Source: Amarolinea aalborgensis | GTDB taxonomy: Bacteria > Chloroflexota > Anaerolineae > SSC4 > Amarolineaceae | NCBI RefSeq assembly: GCF_900491745.1 | Contig: NZ_UETR01000031.1 | Span: forward strand, 1-36,359 | DNA: 36,359 nucleotides | Reading direction: 5' to 3' | Shown: positions 11,892 to 19,600 of the stretch, piece after piece | Numbering within the stretch: position 1 is the stretch's first letter | How the letters are laid out: each line of letters opens with the position of its first letter | Notes under the pieces: generated by a model | What the model saw: the letters and a program-made list of their open reading frames with translations, nothing else | Told to the model about the DNA's origin: nothing | Databases searched by the model: none | Translations under genes and position numbers: made by a program

Positions 11892-12839
11892 TCAATCGCC
11901 GATACGATAGGTCAAGAAAAGTACAGGGTGGGTGGCCGTGGGCTGCTGGAACAAGGACAAATCGAGATACCCACAAATGCGGAAGCCGGCTTTCAGGTAG
12001 ACGACAATCGCCGGATTGGAGGCATCGAGTTCGGTGATCAGCCGCTTGACCCCGCGGCGGCGCGCGTAGTCCAGACTAGAGGTCAGCAGACGCGTGCCAA
12101 TGCCCCAACGCCGCGAAGCAGGCAGGACAAAGACATTGTCGAGTCGCACGGTCTCGCCGGGCAGGTCAACCGCCAGCGTGGCATAGCCCAGGATGGTCTG
12201 ACCATCCGTGGCGATCAGCAGCACGCTTGCATCCTGGCGCACAATGGCCAGGAAATCGCGCGGCGGCTGTCCATACTTGAGGTTGATCTCCATTGCGGCG
12301 ATGGCCTCAGCCTCGGTCGCGGCGCGGTAGGTCACGGCGCGCGCGCGTCGCCAATCATGCAGGGCCTTGCGGTGCGTCCAGAAAGAAATCTGGTCATCGG
12401 GCGGCAGCTCGTTTGGCGCAAAGTAGCGCGCGTCCAGGGCGTCATCGCCAGCGTGTAATTCCCCGCCGATGGTGTGTGCAGCATAAAGAATCAACACCCC
12501 GCGCATCTGTTCGGCGCTGCCAAAGGAGTATACGCCCAACAGGTCGTCGAGCGCCACGTCCAGGCCAGATTCTTCGCGTGTTTCACGGATCGCGGCCTCT
12601 TCGGCCGTCTCATCGGCTTCCACGTAGCCGGCCGGCAGCCCCCATGTGTTCGTTCGCGGATCCACGCCGCGCTTGATGAGCACCACGCGCTCACGTTCCT
12701 CAACCAGCGTGCCGGCCGCGACCACCGGGTTGACATAGTGAATATAACCGCAGGCCGGGCATACCGGCCGCATGCGGTCGCCAAACTGCGCTTCTTGCAG
12801 GGGAGTACCACACTGTGGACAGAACTTGGCTTGCTGCAT
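11892..12839 (-). CDS. Zinc-ribbon/Nudix hydrolase/GNAT acetyltransferase fusion
   Basis: The 315-residue protein combines three modules. Residues 7-30 form a zinc ribbon (C7-x2-C10 ... C27-x2-C30). A Nudix domain follows, with the catalytic box GYVEADETAEEAAIRETREE plus SGL starting at G71, matching GX5EX7REUXEEXGU. From about 190 to 300 is a GNAT fold with DNVFVLPASRRWGIGTRLL (acetyl-CoA P-loop, R/Q-x-x-G-x-G/A type) and a YLKAGF motif. The N-terminal half resembles ADP-ribose/NADH pyrophosphatase-like Nudix enzymes with a zinc ribbon; substrates are unknown. ATG 12839 is supported by AGGAG with a 7-base spacer and by a TTGACA/GATAAT promoter. Convergent with dnaA. Confidence 0.85.
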   Translation of the reverse strand: MQQAKFCPQCGTPLQEAQFGDRMRPVCPACGYIHYVNPVVAAGTLVEERERVVLIKRGVDPRTNTWGLPAGYVEADETAEEAAIRETREESGLDVALDDLLGVYSFGSAEQMRGVLILYAAHTIGGELHAGDDALDARYFAPNELPPDDQISFWTHRKALHDWRRARAVTYRAATEAEAIAAMEINLKYGQPPRDFLAIVRQDASVLLIATDGQTILGYATLAVDLPGETVRLDNVFVLPASRRWGIGTRLLTSSLDYARRRGVKRLITELDASNPAIVVYLKAGFRICGYLDLSLFQQPTATHPVLFLTYRIGD

Positions 12840-12889
12840 CGAACGACTCCTGGCCGATTAGCCCGGCTTCACGAAGAAGCCAGAGTCCT

Positions 12890-12917
12890 ATTATCGCCAC
12901 GCCGGCCGTTCTGTCAA
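12890..12917 (-). promoter_or_regulatory. Putative promoter of the Nudix-GNAT gene
   Basis: On the minus strand TTGACA (12912-12917), a 16-base spacer, then GATAAT (12890-12895). The leader contains a small hairpin, GGCTTC-acgaa-GAAGCC (12865-12881). Confidence 0.6.
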
Positions 12918-12933
12918 CAGCGCGCATCCAGGC

Positions 12934-13039
12934 GGGTGCATTTCAAACGGGGGCAGGTCGGACTGGGGGAGATTGAAATCCATGCAGCCACTGCCAAGCC
13001 CAACCTTCGTGGGCTACGTCCCGACATTGAAGTGCGCCC
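12934..13039. repeat. Palindromic intergenic repeat, element A copy 1
   Basis: This 106-base element starts with GGGTGCATTTCAA and ends with TTGAAGTGCGCCC, an imperfect inverted repeat (11 of 13). Inside are GATTGAAATC and the hairpin-like GCCCAACCTTCGTGGGC. A longer relative with perfect ends lies at 13567-13720. No convincing coding sequence. Confidence 0.7.
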
Positions 13040-13056
13040 TCGCCCGGCTACGAAGC

Positions 13057-13530
13057 AGCGCCCCGTCAACGGGGCTTGATGCCGGACAGTACGCCAGCCC
13101 GGTTCACCGGGCGAAGTTCTTTAGCCGGAGGACTTCATCCGCCCGGCGACGACCGCCCGGCGGTGAATCGCGCAGCGCCCCACGGGCGCTGAACGAACAT
13201 CGCCCGCGGTGTGCGTCTGCGTCGGGACGCCGCGCGATCAATCGCGCTACGCCGCAGCGCCCGTCAACGGGGCTGATGCTGACATCACGCCAGCCGGTTC
13301 ACCGCCGTTCAGCCGGAGGACTTCATCTCCGGCGACGGGCCCGGTGAACAGCGCCCGTCAACGGGCTGGCTGAACGAACACGCCGCGGTGTTCTGCGTCG
13401 TGGACGCCGCCGGCGATCAATCGCCGGTTACGCCAGGCCCGTCAACGGGCTTGATGCCGGACATCGCCAGCCGTCACCGGGCGTTCGTAGCCGGAGGACT
13501 CATCTCCGGCGATCCGGCGGCCGCGTCCAT
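13057..13530. repeat. Degenerate tandem array of chained short palindromes, element B
   Basis: Three diverged copies of a unit of roughly 180-200 bases begin near 13057, 13255 and 13435 with CCCGTCAACGGG followed by a TGATGCCGGACATC-like text. Each unit is a chain of short inverted repeats with tiny loops: CCCGT-ca-ACGGG, CCCGGT-tc-ACCGGG, GCCGGAG...CTCCGGC and CGGCGAT-ca-ATCGCCG, joined by conserved connectors such as CTGAACGAACACGCCGCGGTG. Copies differ by many small deletions. The reading frames here are arginine-rich and not conserved between copies, so I call no gene. Confidence 0.7.
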
Positions 13531-13566
13531 CTGAGCCAGACATCCGCCCAGCGACGGCCGCCCGAC

Positions 13567-13720
13567 GGGTGCATTTCAAACGGGGCCGTTCGGCTGAGAC
13601 CTCGGCGAGCTCGGTCGAGCCGCTAACGGCGAAGCGGGTTGGACGTCGGGCGATTGAAATCGCGGCAACCACTGCCAAGCCCACCCTTCGTGGGCCACGC
13701 CCCGAAATTGAAATGCACCC
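13567..13720. repeat. Palindromic intergenic repeat, element A copy 2 with perfect 13-base ends
   Basis: The 154-base element is bounded by GGGTGCATTTCAA (13567-13579) and its exact complement TTGAAATGCACCC (13708-13720). Inside are the palindrome GCGATTGAAATCGC and the hairpin GCCCACCCTTCGTGGGC. About half of it matches the copy at 12934-13039; the two copies bracket array B. Confidence 0.75.
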
Positions 13721-13759
13721 CATCCAGGCGGGCGCATTTACGAGGTACAAGCCCCTCCC

Positions 13760-13965
13760 GGTCAGGCCCGATAGGGCCTTCGACCTCGTAGCCCGATCCG
13801 TTCACGGTCGGGCGGCGTTGGTTGCGCATGCGCTATGCGGCCACCAACGCCGCCGGAGGCCAGACGCCATCCGGCTACGAGGTGCACGCCCCTGCCGGGC
13901 GGTCAGGCCCGATAGGGCCTTCGACCTCGTAGCCCGATCCGTTCACGATCGGGCAGCGTTGGTTG
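13760..13965. repeat. Direct-repeat pair forming a large fold-back, element C
   Basis: A 47-base exact repeat occurs at 13760-13806 and 13901-13947 and extends to about 65 bases with two mismatches. It contains GCCCGATAGGGC and CCCGATCCGTTCACGRTCGGG hairpins. Between the copies, GGCGTTGG pairs with CCAACGCC and CTCGTAGCC pairs with GGCTACGAG, so the intervening DNA can fold into a long hairpin. It ends just before the promoter region of the MerR-like gene. Confidence 0.7.
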
Positions 13966-13996
13966 GGCGTACGCTGTGCCCTTGTTTGACAAACCG

Positions 13997-14028
13997 CTAA
14001 GATATACTAAAATTCTCTTAGATTTACT
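13997..14028 (+). promoter_or_regulatory. Promoter region with direct-repeat candidate operators of the MerR-like gene
   Basis: CTAAGATATACT (13997-14008) and CTTAGATTTACT (14017-14028) match at 10 of 12 bases and are offset by exactly 20 bases, about two helical turns. The CTAAGA/TCTTAG pair (13997-14002, 14016-14021) also forms an inverted repeat. TATACT at 14003-14008 is the best -10; TTGTTT (13982-13987) or TTGACA (13986-13991) would be -35 elements at unusual spacing. Repeats overlapping the core promoter of a DNA-binding protein gene suggest autoregulation. Confidence 0.5.
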
Positions 14029-14039
14029 GAGGTTTTACG

Positions 14040-14711
14040 ATGCACGACGCAGTCACGACAACCGTAGAACAACCGCATTGGCTGACCTTGAGTGAAGCCG
14101 CGAGCCTCCTCGGCGTTCACCCTACCACCTTGCGCTCCTGGGCCGATGCCGGTCAAATTCAGATGTTTCGCACGCCTGGCGGGCATCGCCGCTTTGCCGA
14201 AGCGGACATTCGCCGTTTCTTGAACAGCGGGCGTACGCTGATGCCGACGCCGGCGGCAGAAGCCCTTACCAGCAGCATGTTGCAGCATACGCGGGCCGAC
14301 CTGGCGCAGGAAGCCTCCCATGGCGAGCGCTGGCTTACGACGCCCGACGAGACAGAGCGCCGCCAGCGTCGTGAATCGGGCAAACGCCTGCTGGCGCTGA
14401 CGATTCAATACCTGGTGCGCGAACGAGGACGGGAGGAAATTGTGACCGAAGGTCGGCAGATCGGCGCGCAGTATGGCGCCACGTCGGCCCAACAGGGTCT
14501 TTCACTGGCTGACACCACGCGCGCCTTCTTCTTCTTTCGCGAATCCATGAGCCAGGCCATTCGCGGCGGCCATCCGCCGACGGGTCAGGCGGACGCGGAT
14601 CTCGCCCGCATCGAGTCGCGCCTCAAGCATTTCATGGACGAAGTCCTGTTTGCCGCCCTGGATGCCTATGAATCCGCACGCCTGACGCCGCCTGGCGGTC
14701 GCCCCACATGA
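14040..14711 (+). CDS. MerR/excisionase-type DNA-binding regulator with helical C-terminal domain
   Basis: The 223-residue protein begins with a winged helix-turn-helix of the MerR/BldC/excisionase type, LTLSEAASLLGVHPTTLRSW ... FRTPGGHRRFAEADIRRFL (about residues 14-60). A linker of about 40 residues leads to a mainly helical domain (about 115-215, with ALTIQYLVRERGREEIVTEG and TTRAFFFFRESM) that resembles helical sensor domains of RsbR/PucR-type regulators, though I cannot name it firmly. GAGG (14029-14032) is 7 bases before the ATG. Paired direct repeats overlap its promoter. The next gene, 43 bases downstream, encodes a membrane protein and probably shares the transcript, so the pair may form a sensing module. 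Confidence 0.8.
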   Translation: MHDAVTTTVEQPHWLTLSEAASLLGVHPTTLRSWADAGQIQMFRTPGGHRRFAEADIRRFLNSGRTLMPTPAAEALTSSMLQHTRADLAQEASHGERWLTTPDETERRQRRESGKRLLALTIQYLVRERGREEIVTEGRQIGAQYGATSAQQGLSLADTTRAFFFFRESMSQAIRGGHPPTGQADADLARIESRLKHFMDEVLFAALDAYESARLTPPGGRPT

Positions 14712-14754
14712 ATCCATCACCCCATCTTCAGCTTCAGGAGGTCCGTAGCATCTT

Positions 14755-15483
14755 ATGAACTGGCTGTCGCTCATTTCCACCCTGGTCGCCCTCACCTTTG
14801 CCGGCTTTGTCCTCTACCGTTACGCCTACCGGGGCGGCGCGCATCTGCTGTTGTGGGGTATTGGCCTGGTTTTATACTCCCTCGGCACCTTTGCCGAGTT
14901 TTATCTCTCCCTGCGCTGGAGTCCCACCTGGCTGCATCTGTGGTACATTGGCGGTGCGCTGCTGACAGCCGCCTGGTTGGGGCAAGGCACGGTCTATTTG
15001 CTCGTGCGCAAACCGGTCTGGTTGGCGCATGCGCTGATGGCCGTGTTAGCCATTGGCTCCGTCTACGCCGTCTGGCGGACCTTGGCCACCCCGCTGGATG
15101 GCCGCGCTTTTTCGGCCGCCGTTGCGGTCAGCGCGCAGTACAAGCAAATCATGCCGCCGGGCGGTGTGCGCCTGCTCACGATTCCCTTCAACATCTACGG
15201 CACGCTCGGTCTCGTGGGCGGCGCGATCTATTCGGCCTGGCTTTTCTGGCGTAAGCGCGTGCTGCCCAACCGGGTCATCGGCAATGTGCTGATTGCGATC
15301 GGCGGTCTCGCGCCGGCGTTTGGCGGCGTCTTCACACGCCTGGGCCGGCCGGAATTCCTCTACCTCAGCGAGCTGCTCGGCGCGATCGTCATGTTTATCG
15401 GCTTTCTCGTCGTCATGACCACGCGACCAGAGGCCAGGCGCAGCCCCATTTCGGGCGCCGGCGGCCGTGCATGGTCGCCTTGA
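14755..15483 (+). CDS. Multi-pass membrane protein of unknown function
   Basis: The 242-residue protein has about seven hydrophobic segments, starting WLSLISTLVALTFAGFVLY, with connecting basic residues such as FWRKRVLPNR. I do not recognise a family; the seven-helix layout is like sensor or histidine-kinase N-terminal membrane domains but no kinase follows. AGGAGGT at 14736-14742 lies 12 bases before the ATG. It follows the MerR-like regulator by 43 bases and is closed by a strong bidirectional terminator, so the two form a likely two-gene operon. Confidence 0.75.
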   Translation: MNWLSLISTLVALTFAGFVLYRYAYRGGAHLLLWGIGLVLYSLGTFAEFYLSLRWSPTWLHLWYIGGALLTAAWLGQGTVYLLVRKPVWLAHALMAVLAIGSVYAVWRTLATPLDGRAFSAAVAVSAQYKQIMPPGGVRLLTIPFNIYGTLGLVGGAIYSAWLFWRKRVLPNRVIGNVLIAIGGLAPAFGGVFTRLGRPEFLYLSELLGAIVMFIGFLVVMTTRPEARRSPISGAGGRAWSP

Positions 15484-15556
15484 TTGCGGGGCAACCACAG
15501 CGGGTTGACCCGACGAGCTGAGACCTCATCGCCAGCGCCTGGGTTGACGCACAAAA

Positions 15557-15597
15557 AAAACAGCCCTCGACGACCATTAGTCGCTGAGGGCTGTTTT
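15557..15597. terminator. Bidirectional intrinsic terminator
   Basis: AAAACAGCCCTC (15557-15568) pairs with GAGGGCTGTTTT (15586-15597), with inner CGAC/GTCG pairing. A- and T-runs flank both sides, so it can serve both converging genes. Confidence 0.85.
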
Positions 15598-15610
15598 CAC
15601 GTCCCGCATC

Positions 15611-16243
15611 CTACCACCCAAAGCGCTCTTCGCGCCACGGGTCGCCTTCCATGTGATAGCCGTTCTGCTCCCAGAAGCCTGGCCGGTCGCCGGCCATGAA
15701 CTCGAGGCCGCGCAGCCACTTGGCGCTCTTCCAAAAGTATTTGGTGGGCACCAACATGCGCAGCGGGTAGCCGTGCTCCGGCGTCAGCGGTTTGCCATCG
15801 TACTCGAAGGCCAGCATGGCGTCGGGGTCCTCGGCCAGAATCTCCAGGCTGATGTTGGTCGTAAAACCATTCTCGCCGTGCTCCATGAGATGCGTCGCCT
15901 CAGGCTTGACCTGCACCAGCTTCAACACCTCACGCCAGGGTACGCCCGTCCAGGTGGTGTCGAGCTTGCTCCAGCGCGTGACGCAGTGAATATCGGCCGT
16001 GATTGTTTTGCGCGGTAAGGCCATCAGCTGCTCCCAGGTCAGGCGCACCGGTTCGGCAACCAGGCCAAAGATGCGAAAATCCCATTTGGACAAGTCCTTG
16101 TACAGCGGCACGTTGCCGTAGTGCAGCACCGGGAAGCGCTCGGACAGCACCTGCCCCGGCGGCACGCGCTCGTTCGGCGACCGCGCCGGCACATTGGCTT
16201 TCTTCAGGCGTTCCACTTTTCTCAACGGATTATCAAACCACAT
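15611..16243 (-). CDS. Sulfite-oxidase-fold molybdopterin oxidoreductase
   Basis: The 210-residue protein matches small sulfite-oxidase-like molybdoenzymes (YuiH/YedY relatives). It has FRIFGLVAEPVRLTWEQLMALP, then ITADIHCVTRWSKLDTTWTG with the molybdenum-ligand cysteine (Cys87), and a C-terminal GYPLRMLVPTKYFWKSAKWL. No signal or Tat peptide is visible, so it may act in the cytoplasm, unlike periplasmic YedY/MsrP. I chose ATG 16243 because GGGAGA lies 7 bases upstream; an in-frame ATG at 16261 has no ribosome site. The physiological substrate is unknown. No other molybdenum genes are nearby. Confidence 0.85.
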   Translation of the reverse strand: MWFDNPLRKVERLKKANVPARSPNERVPPGQVLSERFPVLHYGNVPLYKDLSKWDFRIFGLVAEPVRLTWEQLMALPRKTITADIHCVTRWSKLDTTWTGVPWREVLKLVQVKPEATHLMEHGENGFTTNISLEILAEDPDAMLAFEYDGKPLTPEHGYPLRMLVPTKYFWKSAKWLRGLEFMAGDRPGFWEQNGYHMEGDPWREERFGW

Positions 16244-16350
16244 AAACTGTCTCCCATCCATGATCCAAGGCGACCGGATCGCCCATCAGAAGGCATCCGT
16301 CGGCATAGTCCAGGTTCAAACGCGTTCGTTACATTGTGCAAATACTTTGA

Positions 16351-16451
16351 CTAAGCGCCGGCACGGCCGGTCACAGGCCCTGAGACTACAGGGGCGAAGA
16401 ATCGGAGCCATCGCACAAGTGCATCCGCTGCCGGCGCCCCGTTGCGCTTAG
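16351..16451. other. Possible structured RNA or DNA element with two competing stems
   Basis: CTAAGCGC (16351-16358) is exactly complementary to GCGCTTAG (16444-16451), while the overlapping GCGCCGGCA (16355-16363) is exactly complementary to TGCCGGCGC (16429-16437). An inner hairpin CCCTG-agacta-CAGGG sits at 16378-16393. The element lies in the 16244-16627 gap between divergent genes. I do not recognise any known riboswitch class or a tRNA in it. Confidence 0.4.
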
Positions 16452-16489
16452 GGCGTCGTCACGATCTTTCCTTTTTTGAGCCAACCGAT

Positions 16490-16495
16490 TATAAT
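16490..16495 (+). promoter_or_regulatory. Perfect -10 box upstream of the double-propeller gene
   Basis: TATAAT stands 132 bases before the ATG at 16628. No good -35 is seen at 16-18 bases, so the promoter would be weak or activator-dependent. Confidence 0.4.
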
Positions 16496-16627
16496 ACTTG
16501 CAACCACACGTCAGTCGCCGCACCCCTTCCAACGCCGGCTCCTTGGTTTCCCGGATCATAGGGCGTCGGCAACTGCATGACTTTCCATTTTTCGCACAGC
16601 ACAATTGATGTCATGAAGGAGGAAACG

Positions 16628-19600
16628 ATGCGACGTCATCTGATGGTAGTTGTGTTCTTGATGATCAGCTTGGTCGCGCCCATGGGGCCGACCAAAGCGC
16701 AAGAAGATGCGCCAGCGTCTACTGCTCCAGCGCCCGCCCTCGCGCCCGGAGATGATGCTGGCTATCATTGGGTTGCCACGTGGGGTGATGCAGCGCCCGT
16801 CGGCGTATTTTATCGCCCAGAGGCCATCGCCGCCGACGCGGACGGAAACATTTACGTGGCCGATACAGGTAGTCATCGCATTCAGGTGTTCAGGGTTGAC
16901 GGCACTTTTGTACGCGCGTTTGGCCGTCTGGGCAACGGAAATGGCGAATTCTATCTCCCACTGGGGATTGCCGTCGGCGGAGACCGCGTCTACGTGGCGG
17001 ATTATCATAACAGTCGCGGTCAAGTATTTACCCGATCGGGCGCCTTTGTGCGTAGTGTGGGACGCCCAGGTGGGTTCGACGATGACTCTCTTTTTGAGCC
17101 AGCAGCCATTGGAGTCTCGCCTACCGGGCGGACTTACCTTTTCGATCTGCGACGCGGCCGCGTGACGCGCTTCAGCGCGACTGGCGCCTTCGAAGCGTAC
17201 CATCAACTCGATTACCCAGGAGGCCTGACGCTTGCTGTCGGGGCGGCTGGTGAGTTCTACTACCCATCTCAATTTGGTGGAGTGAATCGAGTTAGCCTGG
17301 ATGGCGCCCTGATTAGAATCGGTGGTGAAACGGGACAGCCAGGTTACATCGAGAAACCAGGAGACCTGGCCTGCGCGCCGGACGGCAGCCTCTGGGTGCA
17401 TGACGTGAAAACGGAGCGCGTCTTTCATTACAGCACGACGGGCGTCTTCCTGGATAGTTTTCCTGTGACAGGCTGGATGCTCGGCTTAGCGGTTACGGCA
17501 AATCGTGTGGTTATTCTGACATCGGCTCCACAAGTGGTGGTTTACAACTGGGCGGGCCAGCAGTTGGATGCTTGGGGGAGGGGAACTTCCTTGATGTTCG
17601 ATCGCCCCGATCGGCTGGCGGCCGCGCCTGATGGAACCTTCTACGTGTTGGAGAGCTTTGTGCGACGTATCCGCCATCTGGATAGCGCCGGCAATATCCT
17701 GGGAACTCTCACGCCCGTGGGAGGTCAGGGGAACCTGGTTTTCCCTAAGGACATTGCCATAGATGGATGGGGGCGACTTTATGTGTTGGACAGCGCATAC
17801 CGTGACCGCATTGTCCGCTTTGTAGATGGTCGCTTCGATGCAACCTTCAATGCATCTTTCTTCCACAGCTTCACAACAGCCAGTCCATTTGCCATCACGA
17901 TTACTGGCGATTTCCTGTTCAATATGCTTAGCAATGGCATCACGATCCAGAGCAGCCTGGACGGTGTCTACCTCAATGAGTGGATGAACGAGGCTTCACA
18001 GTCAGGGTTTGTAGACATTGATCCGACATCCACGGGCCAATTGTATCGCCTGCAACGATATTACGCACCTTTCGTACGCGGCACAACTTTTCGGGGCATC
18101 GTGACCGCGTCATGGGGTAGTGAGGCAGAAACAGCACCCGAACCGGGCAAGTTTGCCTATCCGGCGGCCCTGGCAGCCGACCAACGGGGGCGCATTTTTG
18201 TGCTGGACACCGACAACCGTGACCAGGCGCCCCATCACGATCCCGTCTACAGCAGCCGGGTGCAAATTTTCAACGAGAGCGGTCAGTATTTGTCCGCCTT
18301 TGGTAGTTTCGGCAGCGGCCAGGGCCAGTTGGCCGCTGCTCAGGCGCTGATTGCGCTGCGCGATGGCCGGATTGTGGTCGCCGATACTCAAAATAACCGG
18401 CTGCAGGTTTTTGCACCCGATGGCCCGTTGCCGCCGGGCGCGCCGTTGCCTTCACCAACAACCTGGTCAACGCCGTTGCCGCCGGCGCCAGTCGCCTGGC
18501 AAGATCAAGGCCCGGTGGGAAGCAGTGCACCGCTCGAATTGACGCTTCCGCCCACCATTGGCTCGCCGAGTCCCATCCTTGTCAGGTATGGTCGCCAGCA
18601 GTTCGCCCGTTCCCTGGATGGCATCCATTGGAGCCGTCAAACATTCAACTTGCCGCTCGAGTATTATCAAGGGCTCCTATACGCAGGCGCTGCGACGCTC
18701 GTAACTGGTGGCACTTGGACCGATACGGCCTATCGCAGCACCGACATGGGACAAACCTGGACGCGCCTCGGTGACGCCATTGCCTTTGGCCCCAAGATCA
18801 TCGCCGCTTCACCGACGTTTGACGATGACGGCATCCTGTTCGCGGCAGCCTATGGCTCGGGATTCTGGCGATCCACCGATCGTGGCGACTCCTGGGAACT
18901 ACGCAGCCTGGCCGGTCGGCACATTGATAGGCTCAAGGTTGCAGTAAACGCCCAGGGCGCACGCATATTACTGATCGTAGATTATGAAAATCAGATCCTG
19001 CGCTCAACGGACGACGGGCTTTCGTGGCAACCAACAGGCACGCGCGGGTCATGGCCCACGTTCTCACCAACCTTCGCCCAGGATCAGACCGCCTTCGCAT
19101 TGTCCTACCTCCCTGAACTCAGCCGCAGTACCGATGGCGGTATCGCCTGGCACCCAGTGGCAGCTCATGGTCTTCCTAATGACAATGACTCGTGGCGCGG
19201 ACTTGTCTTGTCGCCTTCCTACGCGACCGATCATACGCTGGCCATCTGGACATCGAAACAAGGCTACATGTCAACTGACGGAGGAGAAAACTGGATGCTG
19301 CTCGGCGCGCCATCGAATGACCGTTCGCTGGCGTTCATCGCCTTTGCGCCAGACTACGCAACGAGCCGGCGCATCTGGCACAGCCGAGAGGGGCGAGGAG
19401 ATGGTTTCACAATGACCACGGACGGCGGTGCGACCTGGCAGCCCGTCATCGAGGGGATGCCCGGCGCCGCCGTGACGAGGTTGCTCGGAGAGGCAGCCAG
19501 TCCCTGGGCCGCCACGGCGAACGGCATTTTGTTTGAGAACCGCAATGGGAATACCTGGGACTGGCTGCCTGGAAATGAGATGGAAATGCCAACCCATTCA

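Noticed and set aside
13057..13530. CRISPR array
   Set aside because: Units are about 180-200 bases, degenerate and palindromic throughout; no uniform 25-40-base repeats with unique spacers and no cas genes.
12474..14000. Open frames over the palindromic repeat island
   Set aside because: Arg/Pro-rich, not conserved between repeat copies, and without ribosome sites.
16351..16451. tRNA gene
   Set aside because: No T-loop GTTCRA motif or acceptor/anticodon geometry; only long-range stems.
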